The translations under genes and the position numbers were made by a program. A DNA stretch of 8,957 bases from Planctomycetota bacterium (GTDB lineage: Bacteria; Planctomycetota; Planctomycetia; Planctomycetales; Planctomycetaceae): the NCBI GenBank assembly GCA_024278285.1, contig JAJRTM010000334.1:1-8957 (forward strand), written 5' to 3'. Of the stretch, positions 1-8,354 are shown one piece after another. The notes beneath the pieces were generated by a model that had not been told where the DNA came from, did no database searches, and worked only from the letters and a program-made list of their open reading frames with translations. Numbering within the stretch: the stretch's first letter is position 1; each line of letters begins with the position of its first letter.

Positions 1-9
1 AGTTTTTTG

Positions 10-2208
<2,199 letters not shown>

Positions 2209-2225
2209 ACCGGGGCAGGATCCGT

Positions 2226-2245
2226 CGTGTGAATTATTTCTCACG
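2226..2245. other. Short hairpin after the GH57 stop codon
   Basis: An 8-bp stem with one T-T mismatch and a TTAT loop begins 17 bases after the GH57 stop. No T-tract follows (the next run is A-rich), so it does not meet the usual rule for an intrinsic terminator. It may still slow or protect the 3' end of the transcript. It is weak evidence only. Confidence 0.25.
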
Positions 2246-2302
2246 TACCAGCAAAAAAAGCTTAGAGCATCGTGATATAAAATCGACCATCGAACGGTAT
2301 AA

Positions 2303-2310
2303 CAAACTCT
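2303..2310. repeat. Left 8-bp target-site duplication (CAAACTCT)
   Basis: CAAACTCT directly abuts the outer end of the left terminal inverted repeat. An identical copy abuts the outer end of the right repeat. This is the footprint left by a transposase making 8-bp staggered cuts. Confidence 0.85.
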
Positions 2311-2335
2311 CTGACTCTACCGGATTCTATGTGCC
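2311..2335 (+). repeat. Left terminal inverted repeat of the MITE-like element
   Basis: This 25-bp arm begins CTGACTCTACCGG and ends TGTGCC. Its reverse complement recurs at 2600-2624 with one difference, at position 19 of the arm (A here, G in the reverse-complemented right arm). Matching stops at both ends of the 25 bp, which fixes the element boundary. Confidence 0.9.
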
Positions 2336-2355
2336 AGTAATTTTAAGCCGTTTTT

Positions 2356-2536
2356 TTTGGCTGAAGGCCAATCTCATCATAGCCTGGGGCATCGCCCCAG
2401 GAAAAAGGATCAGATTCACTCATTGGCTGAAAGCCATATTCAATGCTTTTGTTTATGGCTTTCAGCCAAAGGGGCTTATTTTGATCTCTTCCTGGGGCGA
2501 TGCCCCAGGCTATGGTAAAAGAGGCCTTCAGCCAAA
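2356..2536. repeat. Nested ~181-bp imperfect palindrome (cruciform-forming)
   Basis: Three pairs of arms share one axis at 2446. The outer pair is TTTGGCTGAAGGCC (2356-2369) with its complement at 2523-2536. The middle pair, about 28 bp, is 2376-2403 with 2489-2516, with one G-T pair. The inner pair is TTGGCTGAAAGCCATA (2423-2438) with 2454-2469. The middle arms are also hairpins themselves: CCTGGGGC-ATC-GCCCCAGG at 2383-2401 and CCTGGGGC-GAT-GCCCCAGG at 2491-2509. TTGGCTGAA recurs 66 bp apart on each side, so each half is also a spaced direct repeat. Either strand could fold into one long hairpin or several short ones. Its axis lies about 21 bp from the element's midpoint, so it is not simply the continuation of the terminal repeats. 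Confidence 0.9.
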
Positions 2537-2599
2537 CAAATAGTAAAAATCGACAATAATTGCTCGCTTGATGCAAAGCGATTATTGCTCACTCAAACC

Positions 2600-2624
2600 G
2601 GCACACAGAATCCGGTAGAGTCAG
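2600..2624 (-). repeat. Right terminal inverted repeat of the MITE-like element
   Basis: This is the reverse complement of the left arm at 24 of 25 positions, reading GGCACACAGAATCC at its inner end and GAGTCAG at its outer end. The duplicated CAAACTCT follows immediately. Confidence 0.9.
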
Positions 2625-2632
2625 CAAACTCT
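2625..2632. repeat. Right 8-bp target-site duplication (CAAACTCT)
   Basis: Identical to 2303-2310 and placed exactly at the outer edge of the right inverted repeat. Removing the element and one copy gives a plausible empty site, reading ...GTATAA-CAAACTCT-GTATCG.... Confidence 0.85.
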
Positions 2633-2649
2633 GTATCGCTGCGGAAGTA

Positions 2650-2925
2650 TTACTTTGTCTGTTCAGCCAGTTTAATGATTCGCTGATTATTGATTTTAAT
2701 AACTCCAAACTGATTATCATTTTGAGCGGTCACATAGAGGTAACCATCCCGGTAAATAAGATCATGTGCATTATCGAATCTTGGCTGCCCATTCAGTAAA
2801 AGTCTGCGAGTTGGAAACAGTTTGCCTCCTCGATACTGAGCGATGGAAACCGGAGCCGACGGTTCAGAAATGTCGATTGCTTCGACGCACTCACCGCCAG
2901 CAACAAATGCCTGCTGGAAGCTGTC
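2650..2925 (-). pseudogene. 3' remnant of an LVIVD / beta-propeller-like gene
   Basis: About 90 residues on the - strand read as the C-terminal end of a beta-propeller protein. AFVAGGECVEAIDIS followed by EPSAPV resembles one LVIVD-type blade (VAGG..VEVIDIS.P..PV). NAHDLIYRDGYLYVTAQN resembles the next blade, and the gene ends ...IIKLAEQTK then TAA. The 5' part is missing: upstream, in the same frame, the sequence changes to transposase-like coding. No other propeller sequence was found further upstream in the window. The left edge at about 2925 is approximate because the joint cannot be placed exactly by eye. Such proteins are usually exported, but no signal peptide survives. The family call rests on motif resemblance only. 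The MITE-like element sits just past the stop codon. Confidence 0.45.
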
Positions 2926-3183
2926 CTGCCAGCAAAGGATCGACCACTTCACATAATGATCCCAAATTTCAGGCTCCGTTTCAGTAATCGCCTTGGCAGT
3001 CTGATGGACATATTCGACAACGTGAACGAAGTCAATAATCGGCACAAAATCTGGAAACCATCATTTCTGGTTTGCCCAGTGATAAGCCTGGTTTTCTGGC
3101 CCGTAGGCTTCTTCGCTGATAATTTCTCCCCACTGCCGAGCGAGTTTTTTGATTTTCTCCAATTCCTGATCAGACAATTGCAT
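2926..3183 (-). pseudogene. Decayed ISKra4-like transposase fragment with in-frame stop
   Basis: The - strand frame starts at ATG 3183, with GGGGGATACAAGG just upstream. It reads MQLSDQELEKIKKLARQWGE..., similar to the beginning of ISKra4-type transposases. After about 28 residues it moves to HWANQK, a TGA stop at 3063-3061, then WFPDFVPIIDFVHVVEYV and WDHYVKWSILCWQ. Those segments resemble the (V/I)P(I/V)(I/L)DF(I/V)H.(L/V).YV.. segment from much further along in ISKra4 proteins. If so, a few hundred internal residues are deleted. The catalytic C-terminal part is absent. The frame is open on both sides of the stop and continues into the propeller remnant. I could not identify element ends. 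The family call is from remembered motifs; loss of function is clear from the length and the stop. Confidence 0.5.
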
Positions 3184-3443
3184 CCTTGTATCCCCCGTGA
3201 TTGATTAGAGTTACGTCTAAACAGGCCCCAGATCACATCTAGCGTTCTGCCCTCCTTAAAGTCCATCTCTTAATCCGTATTGCCTCACTTTCACTGCATC
3301 GAATACGATACGCAAAAAATACTGGTGACTTACTACACCGAGCAGTGATTCTGTGTGTATATCCCTGCGGTTATTGATGATACGATTAAAAGCATTTGCC
3401 ATCAGCCTTGGCCAGGTGGCGATTAGGAGCGAGTAACAGATAA
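3184..3443. other. 260-bp intergenic region before the polysaccharide cluster
   Basis: I find no convincing gene here. A 48-codon frame on the - strand (3402 to 3256) is open but has no recognisable similarity and only a weak AAGG upstream. The segment next to 3184 probably includes the flank or end of the decayed IS. The right-hand part should hold the promoter and leader of the dehydrogenase gene. No clear -35/-10 pair could be assigned, and no JUMPStart/ops-like element (GGCGGTAG) is present. Confidence 0.5.
3425..3429 (+). promoter_or_regulatory. Distant Shine-Dalgarno (AGGAG) for the dehydrogenase gene
   Basis: AGGAG lies 14 bases before the ATG at 3444, longer than the usual 5-9. No closer purine-rich site and no better in-frame start exist, so translation may be modest or may use this site suboptimally. 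Confidence 0.45.
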
Positions 3444-4766
3444 ATGGCGATACAGGCTCAGTGGAAGCAAAAAGTTCTTGACAGAGAATGCCTGATTGGC
3501 GTGATCGGCCTGGGGTATGTGGGGCTCCCTTTAATCAGTGCTTTTTACCATAAAAAATACAAAGCTCTTGGGTTTGATGTTGATGCAGCAAAGGTTGAAT
3601 CTCTCAATCAAGGGCGAAGCTACATCAAGCATATCAGTGATGAAGAAGTGACCAACTGGCGAAAAGAGGGGCAGTTTGAGGCAACTTGCGACCTTTCCCG
3701 CCTTGCAGAGCCAGATGTCCTTCTGATTTGTGTGCCGACTCCATTAAGCGACTCCCGTGATCCCGATTTATCTTATGTGGAACAGACGACTCGTTCGATT
3801 GCGAAGGTTTTGCGTCCCGGTCAGTTAGTCATCCTGGAAAGCACGACTTACCCGACGACAACACGAGATGTCATGCTGCCGATTCTTGAAGAATCCGGGT
3901 TGAAAGTAGGGGAAGATTTTTTTCTAGCCTACAGTCCGGAACGAGAAGATCCGGGAAATGTTGATTTTACTGCGGCTGGTATTCCCAAGGTGGTCGGCGG
4001 ATACGACCCAATCAGCCTGGACCTTGCCGTTGCACTTTATTCCCAGGCAATCGTCAAAGTCATTCCGGTTTCAAGCTGCGAAGTTGCTGAAGCCTGTAAA
4101 ATATTAGAGAACACATACCGAGCGGTTAACATTGCACTGGTCAACGAACTTAAAATGCTTTTTGATCGCATGGGGATCGATGTCTGGGAAGTCATTGATG
4201 CAGCTAAGACAAAACCGTTCGGTTTCCAGGCTTTCTATCCGGGACCAGGTTTAGGGGGACATTGTATTCCGATTGACCCTTTTTACTTAACTTGGCTGGC
4301 ACGCAAACAGGGGTTGACGACACGGTTTATTGAACTGGCAGGGGAAGTTAATTCCTCGATGCCTGAATATGTCATCACCCGGCTGGCAGAATTTCTTAAC
4401 GAACAATGCAAACCTATTAAAGGAAGTAAAATTCTTATCTTGGGTGTTGCCTACAAAAAAGATGTCGATGATCCTCGCGAAAGTCCTTCATTTACTTTGA
4501 TGGAAGAACTTTTAAGCCGTGGAGCTGATCTTTCCTACAATGACCCTCACATTCCAAGCTTGCCCAAGATGAGGCACCACGACCTGCCAGCCATGGAAAG
4601 CGTTGAACTGACAGCAGAAACGCTGGCTGCTCAAGATTGCGTTCTCATTGCTACAGACCACACTGCCTACGACTACGAATTCATTGTTAAGCATTCCACC
4701 ATGATTCTGGATACTCGAAATGCAACCAAGAACATAGCTAACAGTCAACATGTCCTAAAAGCCTGA
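3444..4766 (+). CDS. UDP-GlcNAc-type nucleotide-sugar 6-dehydrogenase (WbpA-like)
   Basis: This NAD-dependent enzyme oxidises C6 of a UDP-sugar in two steps to a UDP-uronic acid, supplying an acidic precursor for surface polysaccharide in the cytoplasm. The 440 residues have the normal length and order. The N-terminal Rossmann fold has GVIGLGYVGLPL (19-30) and an acidic residue after the second strand (GFDVD, 43-47). Next comes ICVPTPL (95-101). The central helix region is EACKILENTYRAVN (216-229), and the catalytic-Cys motif is GLGGHCIPIDPFY (269-281, Cys274). The C-terminal UDP-binding domain includes ILGVAYKKDVDDPRESPS. SYIKHI (59-64) and PEREDPGN (165-172) are typical of the WbpA / UDP-N-acetylglucosamine dehydrogenase branch rather than UDP-glucose dehydrogenase. 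The exact substrate (GlcNAc versus GalNAc) is inferred. It leads the cluster, separated from the next large gene by 139 bp. Confidence 0.9.
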   Translation: MAIQAQWKQKVLDRECLIGVIGLGYVGLPLISAFYHKKYKALGFDVDAAKVESLNQGRSYIKHISDEEVTNWRKEGQFEATCDLSRLAEPDVLLICVPTPLSDSRDPDLSYVEQTTRSIAKVLRPGQLVILESTTYPTTTRDVMLPILEESGLKVGEDFFLAYSPEREDPGNVDFTAAGIPKVVGGYDPISLDLAVALYSQAIVKVIPVSSCEVAEACKILENTYRAVNIALVNELKMLFDRMGIDVWEVIDAAKTKPFGFQAFYPGPGLGGHCIPIDPFYLTWLARKQGLTTRFIELAGEVNSSMPEYVITRLAEFLNEQCKPIKGSKILILGVAYKKDVDDPRESPSFTLMEELLSRGADLSYNDPHIPSLPKMRHHDLPAMESVELTAETLAAQDCVLIATDHTAYDYEFIVKHSTMILDTRNATKNIANSQHVLKA

Positions 4767-4767
4767 G

Positions 4768-4890
4768 ATGCAATTAATCGAGTCACTCAACAAATCAATG
4801 AAGCCTGTTGAACTATTGGTTCCGCAATATAGAAAAGGCCTCTCCATTAAGCAAATGAGGTTACTGGCATCTATCAGGAACCTTTCATAA
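4768..4890 (+). CDS. Possible 40-residue small ORF between dehydrogenase and flippase
   Basis: An ATG one base after the dehydrogenase stop (TGA-G-ATG) opens a 40-codon frame ending TAA at 4890. It would encode a basic peptide beginning MQLIESLNKSMKP and containing PQYRKGLSIKQMRLL. No close Shine-Dalgarno is present, so it would depend on re-initiation by ribosomes finishing the upstream gene. I do not recognise it. It fills most of an otherwise unexplained 139-bp gap, but a frame of this length can occur by chance. It could also be a gene remnant. Confidence 0.2.
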   Translation: MQLIESLNKSMKPVELLVPQYRKGLSIKQMRLLASIRNLS

Positions 4891-4905
4891 AGCAATTATT
4901 TAGCT

Positions 4906-6213
4906 ATGGGAAAGAATTTAATCTACATCATGCTGGGGCAAATGTGTAACCCTATTGCCGGGCTACTTGCACTCCCCTTCATCTTGCATTTCTATACAAT
5001 TGCGGAAATTGGTGAGTACTTTTTTGCGGTCTCTTTATGTGGCATCATGGCAACATTGGTTGCGATGGGGCTTGATACTGCGATTGCACTTGAAAAAAAT
5101 GATCGCACTGCGAGCCATTTACAGGCGATCGCGATTATGTGCGGCGTGCTTATTGCAGCTCTCATCATCCCGCTGCTTAGCGTCATTCAACCATGGGTTT
5201 TTCCCGCCTATTTCGCACCTCATGTATTGCTGAGCGTCATGTTTATTTCGATATCAATTTTCGCTGTGAACGTGGAAACGGTTGTTGTTGCCATGCAAAT
5301 GCGAAACAACTCATTTCGTCAATTCGCGTTTCACAAATTACTGGCCACGCTCGTTACTTTCACTGCTCAACTTCAGTTAGCAGATAATTCGTTGGGAGTT
5401 AATGGGTTAATCATAGGGTTTGCTGTTGGTCATCTCAGTGGGGCAATAGCTGGTATGTTAAGAAATAATTTCAGAAAAGGGGTGAAAATAATATGCTCCC
5501 CAACAGGCTTGCAAGAAAGTATTCATGTATTGAGCCTGAAGCGGAAATTTATCATTTACACAATGCCTTCGGCTTCGCTGGCGCGTTTCGGTAATGAGAT
5601 GCCAGGCTTATTGGTTCCGCTGTTGCTTGGACCGCAATTTGCAGGACTATTTGCAATTTGCTACCGCGTCCTTGCCTCGCCTGCCAGCATGATTGGGGCC
5701 ACGATGGCTAAGTTATATTTAAGTTCCATCGCCAAAATTAATCGAGCAAATAAAAAAGAATTTCTTAAAAAAACCTTGTTGTTCATCATTACCGTTGGTG
5801 TTTGCATCACTTTGTATGTTTGTCTTTTGAACTTGTCGAAAGAGATACTAAGTATTTGGTTGGGAGATGTCATTTACCAGGTACTGCCCATCGTTATGAT
5901 AACTTTTCCCTATGTGGTAGCACAGGTATGCTACCGAACGGTCTCACCCGCCTACGATTTCCTGAACATTCAAAGAACCAGGCTGATGTGCGTCGCCTGT
6001 GCGTGCATCATTCCAGGGATAACATTTATCATCGCAGCTAACATGGGAAATAGCGGGAACACTATTCTAGGAATCTATTCAATAGTGCGATCAATTGGAT
6101 GCGTCCTTTTGATTTCAATTATCTTTGCAGGTTTAATTCCGGACAATCGATTCAGTAGTTTTCGTAACTGGTTAAAATCTTCTAAAACGGAACGACTAGA
6201 CAGCTCAGTATGA
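4906..6213 (+). CDS. Wzx-like polysaccharide flippase (MOP superfamily)
   Basis: This is an inner-membrane transporter expected to flip undecaprenyl-diphosphate-linked repeat units to the periplasmic face. The 435 residues are largely hydrophobic, with many membrane segments, as expected for 12-14-helix flippases. Examples are residues 8-30, 38-60, 73-95, 105-130, 165-185, 290-310, 325-345, 362-380 and 388-411. The first helix (LGQMCNPIAGLLALPFIL) followed by FYTIAEIGEY matches the typical N-terminus of O-antigen/teichoic-acid exporters. LLGPQFAGLFAICYRVLASP (239-258) matches the start of the second half, where these proteins read FGP..AGLYALAYRV. There is no close Shine-Dalgarno before ATG 4906 (the nearest AGG is over 20 bases away), so the start is the least certain part. 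It overlaps the next gene by 4 bases (ATGA), implying coupled translation. Sequence similarity within this family is low, so the substrate is unknown. Confidence 0.82.
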   Translation: MGKNLIYIMLGQMCNPIAGLLALPFILHFYTIAEIGEYFFAVSLCGIMATLVAMGLDTAIALEKNDRTASHLQAIAIMCGVLIAALIIPLLSVIQPWVFPAYFAPHVLLSVMFISISIFAVNVETVVVAMQMRNNSFRQFAFHKLLATLVTFTAQLQLADNSLGVNGLIIGFAVGHLSGAIAGMLRNNFRKGVKIICSPTGLQESIHVLSLKRKFIIYTMPSASLARFGNEMPGLLVPLLLGPQFAGLFAICYRVLASPASMIGATMAKLYLSSIAKINRANKKEFLKKTLLFIITVGVCITLYVCLLNLSKEILSIWLGDVIYQVLPIVMITFPYVVAQVCYRTVSPAYDFLNIQRTRLMCVACACIIPGITFIIAANMGNSGNTILGIYSIVRSIGCVLLISIIFAGLIPDNRFSSFRNWLKSSKTERLDSSV

Positions 6214-7445
6214 GTACATGTGCAAAAGCAAGGATGCCGATTCAGCAAACAGTTTCAACGAAGAAGGAAAGCCTTCGGTTTGAGCATGTGATGGGGATTG
6301 CGCTCGCCGGTTTTGCGCTGGTTGGAAGATGGACCCCTGCTCGTGTAGCGAATAATGCGTCCACGCCAAGTATCCTCTATGAGCCACGATTATGGATGCT
6401 GTTTGTATCCTCACTGCTCTTCTTCATTCTTCTTCCTTACATTGGATCACGAAGCTACCGAAGGCCTCAAATCAGTCCTGTCTATTCAAAGTCCTTTTAT
6501 TTCTGGCTGATTTTCTGGGGTTATCTTCTTTTGAGTAGTACATGGTCACCAGGCGAGATGCTCGCCAGGGATAAGGCCTATGAATTATTGCTTGTCTGCT
6601 TATTTCAAGCTTTAATATTTAGTTATGGGCAACTATTCAGAATGAAATATCTTGTAATGGGGTTTTGCGTTGGTTGCCTGGCGGTTACTGTTCCGATGGC
6701 GATCATGGGAATATTATCGCCAGGCCAGATCCGTACCGGCGGACTTTTAGGTGGTGGCCCCAATGTGTTCGGCAGACTAATGCTGTATCTAACGATCTGT
6801 TCTTTTTATCTACTCATCGAGAGGAAGAACAATATATTGATGAAGTTAAGTCTTGTTGGCTTATCTCTTCTGGGAGGATTGCTTGTTGTCCTCTCTGGTT
6901 CACGCGGCGCATTGCTATCGCAAGCAGCCTCTCTCATGGTATTTTTTACGTTGTTGAGGACCTCACTTTCAAAACGATTTTTCGTCGTCGTGATGCTAGG
7001 ATGTATTGCTCTCGTATTTTTAGAGACAACCGAGATGGGAGCTTCCGTTGTAGAAACATTTACCGAGCGGATCATTCATACAACATTTGAAAATAGACAT
7101 CTTGCAGGAAGAGACTATTTATTTGAAGCCGCCCTGGATTACGGGAACGAGCATATGATTTTTGGAAATGGATTAAATTCATTTCGATATCTACAAGGAA
7201 TTTATCCACATAATATATTCCTCGAAATCTATTGTGAAACAGGCCTGGTCGGGATTTCATTATTTCTTATCGCACTGTCAGTGTCTGCCTATACCTGCCT
7301 TCATCGATTACGTTTTGTTAACCCCATGATGGTCAGCTTATGGGTTGGAATATTTGTTGCATCAAATTTCAGTGGTGACCTGTTCGATAGCAGAATGGTA
7401 TTCATTCTTGTGCCGATGTTAAGTTACGACTATGAAAGGAAATAG
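6210..7445 (+). CDS. O-antigen ligase / Wzy polymerase family membrane protein
   Basis: This inner-membrane enzyme should join flipped sugar units in the periplasm, either polymerising repeat units (Wzy) or transferring chains to an acceptor (WaaL-type). The 411 residues have about ten or more hydrophobic segments (for example 61-80, 95-112, 126-143, 147-170, 184-203, 213-228, 238-249, 256-271, 346-364, 374-387). SGSRGALL (229-236) is the conserved Wzy_C-type motif with its Arg. The long loop after residue 272 carries FGNGLNSF (318-325) and YPHNIFLEIYCETGLVG (332-348). The latter fits the H[NSQ]X9GXXG pattern described for WaaL ligases. The family cannot be split into ligase and polymerase by motif alone, but location beside a flippase in an export cluster favours polymerase. 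The start overlaps the flippase stop (ATGA), and the gene ends 3 bp before the sulfotransferase start. Confidence 0.85.
   Translation: MSTCAKARMPIQQTVSTKKESLRFEHVMGIALAGFALVGRWTPARVANNASTPSILYEPRLWMLFVSSLLFFILLPYIGSRSYRRPQISPVYSKSFYFWLIFWGYLLLSSTWSPGEMLARDKAYELLLVCLFQALIFSYGQLFRMKYLVMGFCVGCLAVTVPMAIMGILSPGQIRTGGLLGGGPNVFGRLMLYLTICSFYLLIERKNNILMKLSLVGLSLLGGLLVVLSGSRGALLSQAASLMVFFTLLRTSLSKRFFVVVMLGCIALVFLETTEMGASVVETFTERIIHTTFENRHLAGRDYLFEAALDYGNEHMIFGNGLNSFRYLQGIYPHNIFLEIYCETGLVGISLFLIALSVSAYTCLHRLRFVNPMMVSLWVGIFVASNFSGDLFDSRMVFILVPMLSYDYERK
7435..7440 (+). promoter_or_regulatory. Shine-Dalgarno (AAAGGA) for the sulfotransferase gene
   Basis: AAAGGA lies inside the last codons of the upstream membrane-protein gene, 8 bases before ATG 7449. 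This supports the start chosen and means the site is exposed only as upstream translation ends. Confidence 0.65.
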
Positions 7446-7448
7446 ATA

Positions 7449-8354
7449 ATGGTTAACCCCACATTCATTGGTATCGGCGGACAAAAATGTGCCTCTACCT
7501 GGCTGGCAAGTTGCCTGGCTCAGCATCCTGATATTTATGTTCATCCAAAAAAAGAAATCAAGTATTTTAACGAGAAAACTCAGGATTTTACTCCAAACAG
7601 TAACTTTAGCGAGCCTTCCCAGTGGTATCTATCGCATTTTAACAATGCTGAAAAGTATCCCTCTTGTGGTGAATTTACCCCGGATTATCTGACTTCAGAA
7701 ACTGCCCCACAGCGCATGTTCGATCTGCTCGGGCCGATTAAAATTCTTTGCATTGTTCGCAACCCAGTCAATCGGCTCCGCTCTCATCTTCGCCATTGTA
7801 TCCGTCGCGGATTGTTAAAAGTGCCGCAGTCTGGCAATGTAACTAAAAATGATCTTGTGGGCGCGACTGAGATATACCCAGGCTTAATTCTCAATGGTCA
7901 TTATGCAGATGGACTTCATAAGTATATTGATCTATTTGGAAGAGAATCTGTTCATATTTGTGTCTATGAAAGGATTGTTTCAGATCCTTCCAATGGTCTG
8001 GCTGAAATATATGATCATTTGGGAGTTAATACAGACTTCAATTACTCCGCTTCTGAGAAAGTTGTTGGGGCAGGGTATATTCCACGAAGTGCTATTCTTG
8101 AACAGTTTAGAATTCATGCTTATCGTCTTGTCTCTCAGTATCTTCCTTCTGCGCTCCCTTATCTTAGAGCAACTCGTATTACTGACTTATATAAAAAGCT
8201 GAATGGCAATAATTCAAAAATCGAATTTGCGCCTGATGCAATCGACTATATCAATGATCTCTATCTGGAATCAAATCGAGAGTTAGAAGATATTCTTGGC
8301 TTTTCTTTACCAGAGTGGAATAACAATAAGCATCAATATAAAAGGAGTGCATGA
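7449..8354 (+). CDS. PAPS-dependent sulfotransferase
   Basis: This enzyme is predicted to transfer sulfate from 3'-phosphoadenylyl sulfate (PAPS) to a hydroxyl or amino group, here probably on a sugar of the polysaccharide. The 301-residue length is normal for the family. FIGIGGQKCASTWLASCLAQHP (residues 6-27) holds the 5'-phosphosulfate-binding loop with Lys13. IVRNPVNRLRSH (102-113) is the 3'-phosphate-binding strand and helix with Arg104 and Ser112. HPKKEIKYFN (32-41) and the GHYADGLHKYIDLFG segment are also typical of heparan-sulfate-type and bacterial sulfotransferases. No signal peptide is seen, so it should act in the cytoplasm, before flipping. The gene lies 3 bp after the polymerase/ligase gene and overlaps the next start by one base. 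It is visibly more AT-rich (about 40% GC in the lines I counted) than the GH57 gene (about 55% in one line), consistent with cluster transfer. The acceptor is unknown. Confidence 0.87.
   Translation: MVNPTFIGIGGQKCASTWLASCLAQHPDIYVHPKKEIKYFNEKTQDFTPNSNFSEPSQWYLSHFNNAEKYPSCGEFTPDYLTSETAPQRMFDLLGPIKILCIVRNPVNRLRSHLRHCIRRGLLKVPQSGNVTKNDLVGATEIYPGLILNGHYADGLHKYIDLFGRESVHICVYERIVSDPSNGLAEIYDHLGVNTDFNYSASEKVVGAGYIPRSAILEQFRIHAYRLVSQYLPSALPYLRATRITDLYKKLNGNNSKIEFAPDAIDYINDLYLESNRELEDILGFSLPEWNNNKHQYKRSA
8343..8347 (+). promoter_or_regulatory. Shine-Dalgarno (AGGAG) deciding the glycosyltransferase start
   Basis: Two tandem ATGs follow, at 8351 and 8354. Spacing from AGGAG is 3 bases to the first and 6 to the second, so the second is the better start. 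Confidence 0.65.

Larger units (their letters stand above)
2311..2624. mobile_element. MITE-like non-autonomous transposable element, 314 bp
   Basis: The element is bounded by 25-bp terminal inverted repeats matching at 24 of 25 positions, and flanked on each side by the same 8 bases, CAAACTCT. It is too short to encode a transposase. Reading frames through it are translations of palindromic DNA. It is therefore best read as a non-autonomous element mobilised in trans by a transposase encoded elsewhere. The interior is 20 bp of AT-rich spacer, a nested palindrome of about 181 bp (2356-2536), then 63 bp that includes a bulged hairpin (2555-2586, stems TCGCTT/AAGCGA and AATAA/TTATT). It lies between the GH57 gene and the 3' end of a propeller-gene remnant. 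The intact duplication and near-identical ends suggest a fairly recent insertion. I cannot name the parent IS family: an 8-bp duplication fits several families, and I do not recognise the terminal sequence. Confidence 0.85.

Noticed and set aside
2383..2401. GC-rich hairpin CCTGGGGC-ATC-GCCCCAGG as an intrinsic terminator for the GH57 gene
   Set aside because: The stem is strong but is followed by A residues, not T, on the + strand. It is repeated within the palindrome as part of a symmetric structure, so a dedicated terminator role is not supported.
2343..2576. 77-codon - strand frame with AWGIAPG / SWGDAPGY
   Set aside because: It is the mirror translation of the nested palindrome, with no recognisable domain or ribosome binding site.
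2303..2632. CRISPR array or attachment site
   Set aside because: Repeats are inverted and nested, not evenly spaced direct repeats with unique spacers, and no integrase or cas gene is nearby.
2949..3266. 105-codon - strand frame starting MDFKEGRTL, with a good AAGGAGG-like stretch nearby
   Set aside because: It is a different frame of the transposase remnant; the recognisable protein motifs lie in the other frame.
3256..3402. 48-codon - strand frame starting MANAFNRIINN
   Set aside because: No family similarity, only a weak upstream AAGG, and it lies where the dehydrogenase promoter or leader should be; not supportable as a gene.
3310..3426. + strand fragments reading KILVTYYTEQ-stop and IPAVIDDTIKSICHQ before the dehydrogenase
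   Set aside because: The first resembles the start of flavodoxin-like proteins only over a few residues and is broken by a stop. This is too little to call a gene remnant.
3415..3430. GGTGGCGATTAGGAG as a possible JUMPStart/ops element before the cluster
   Set aside because: It does not match the GGCGGTAG core and lies too close to the start codon; it is better read as leader with a distant Shine-Dalgarno.
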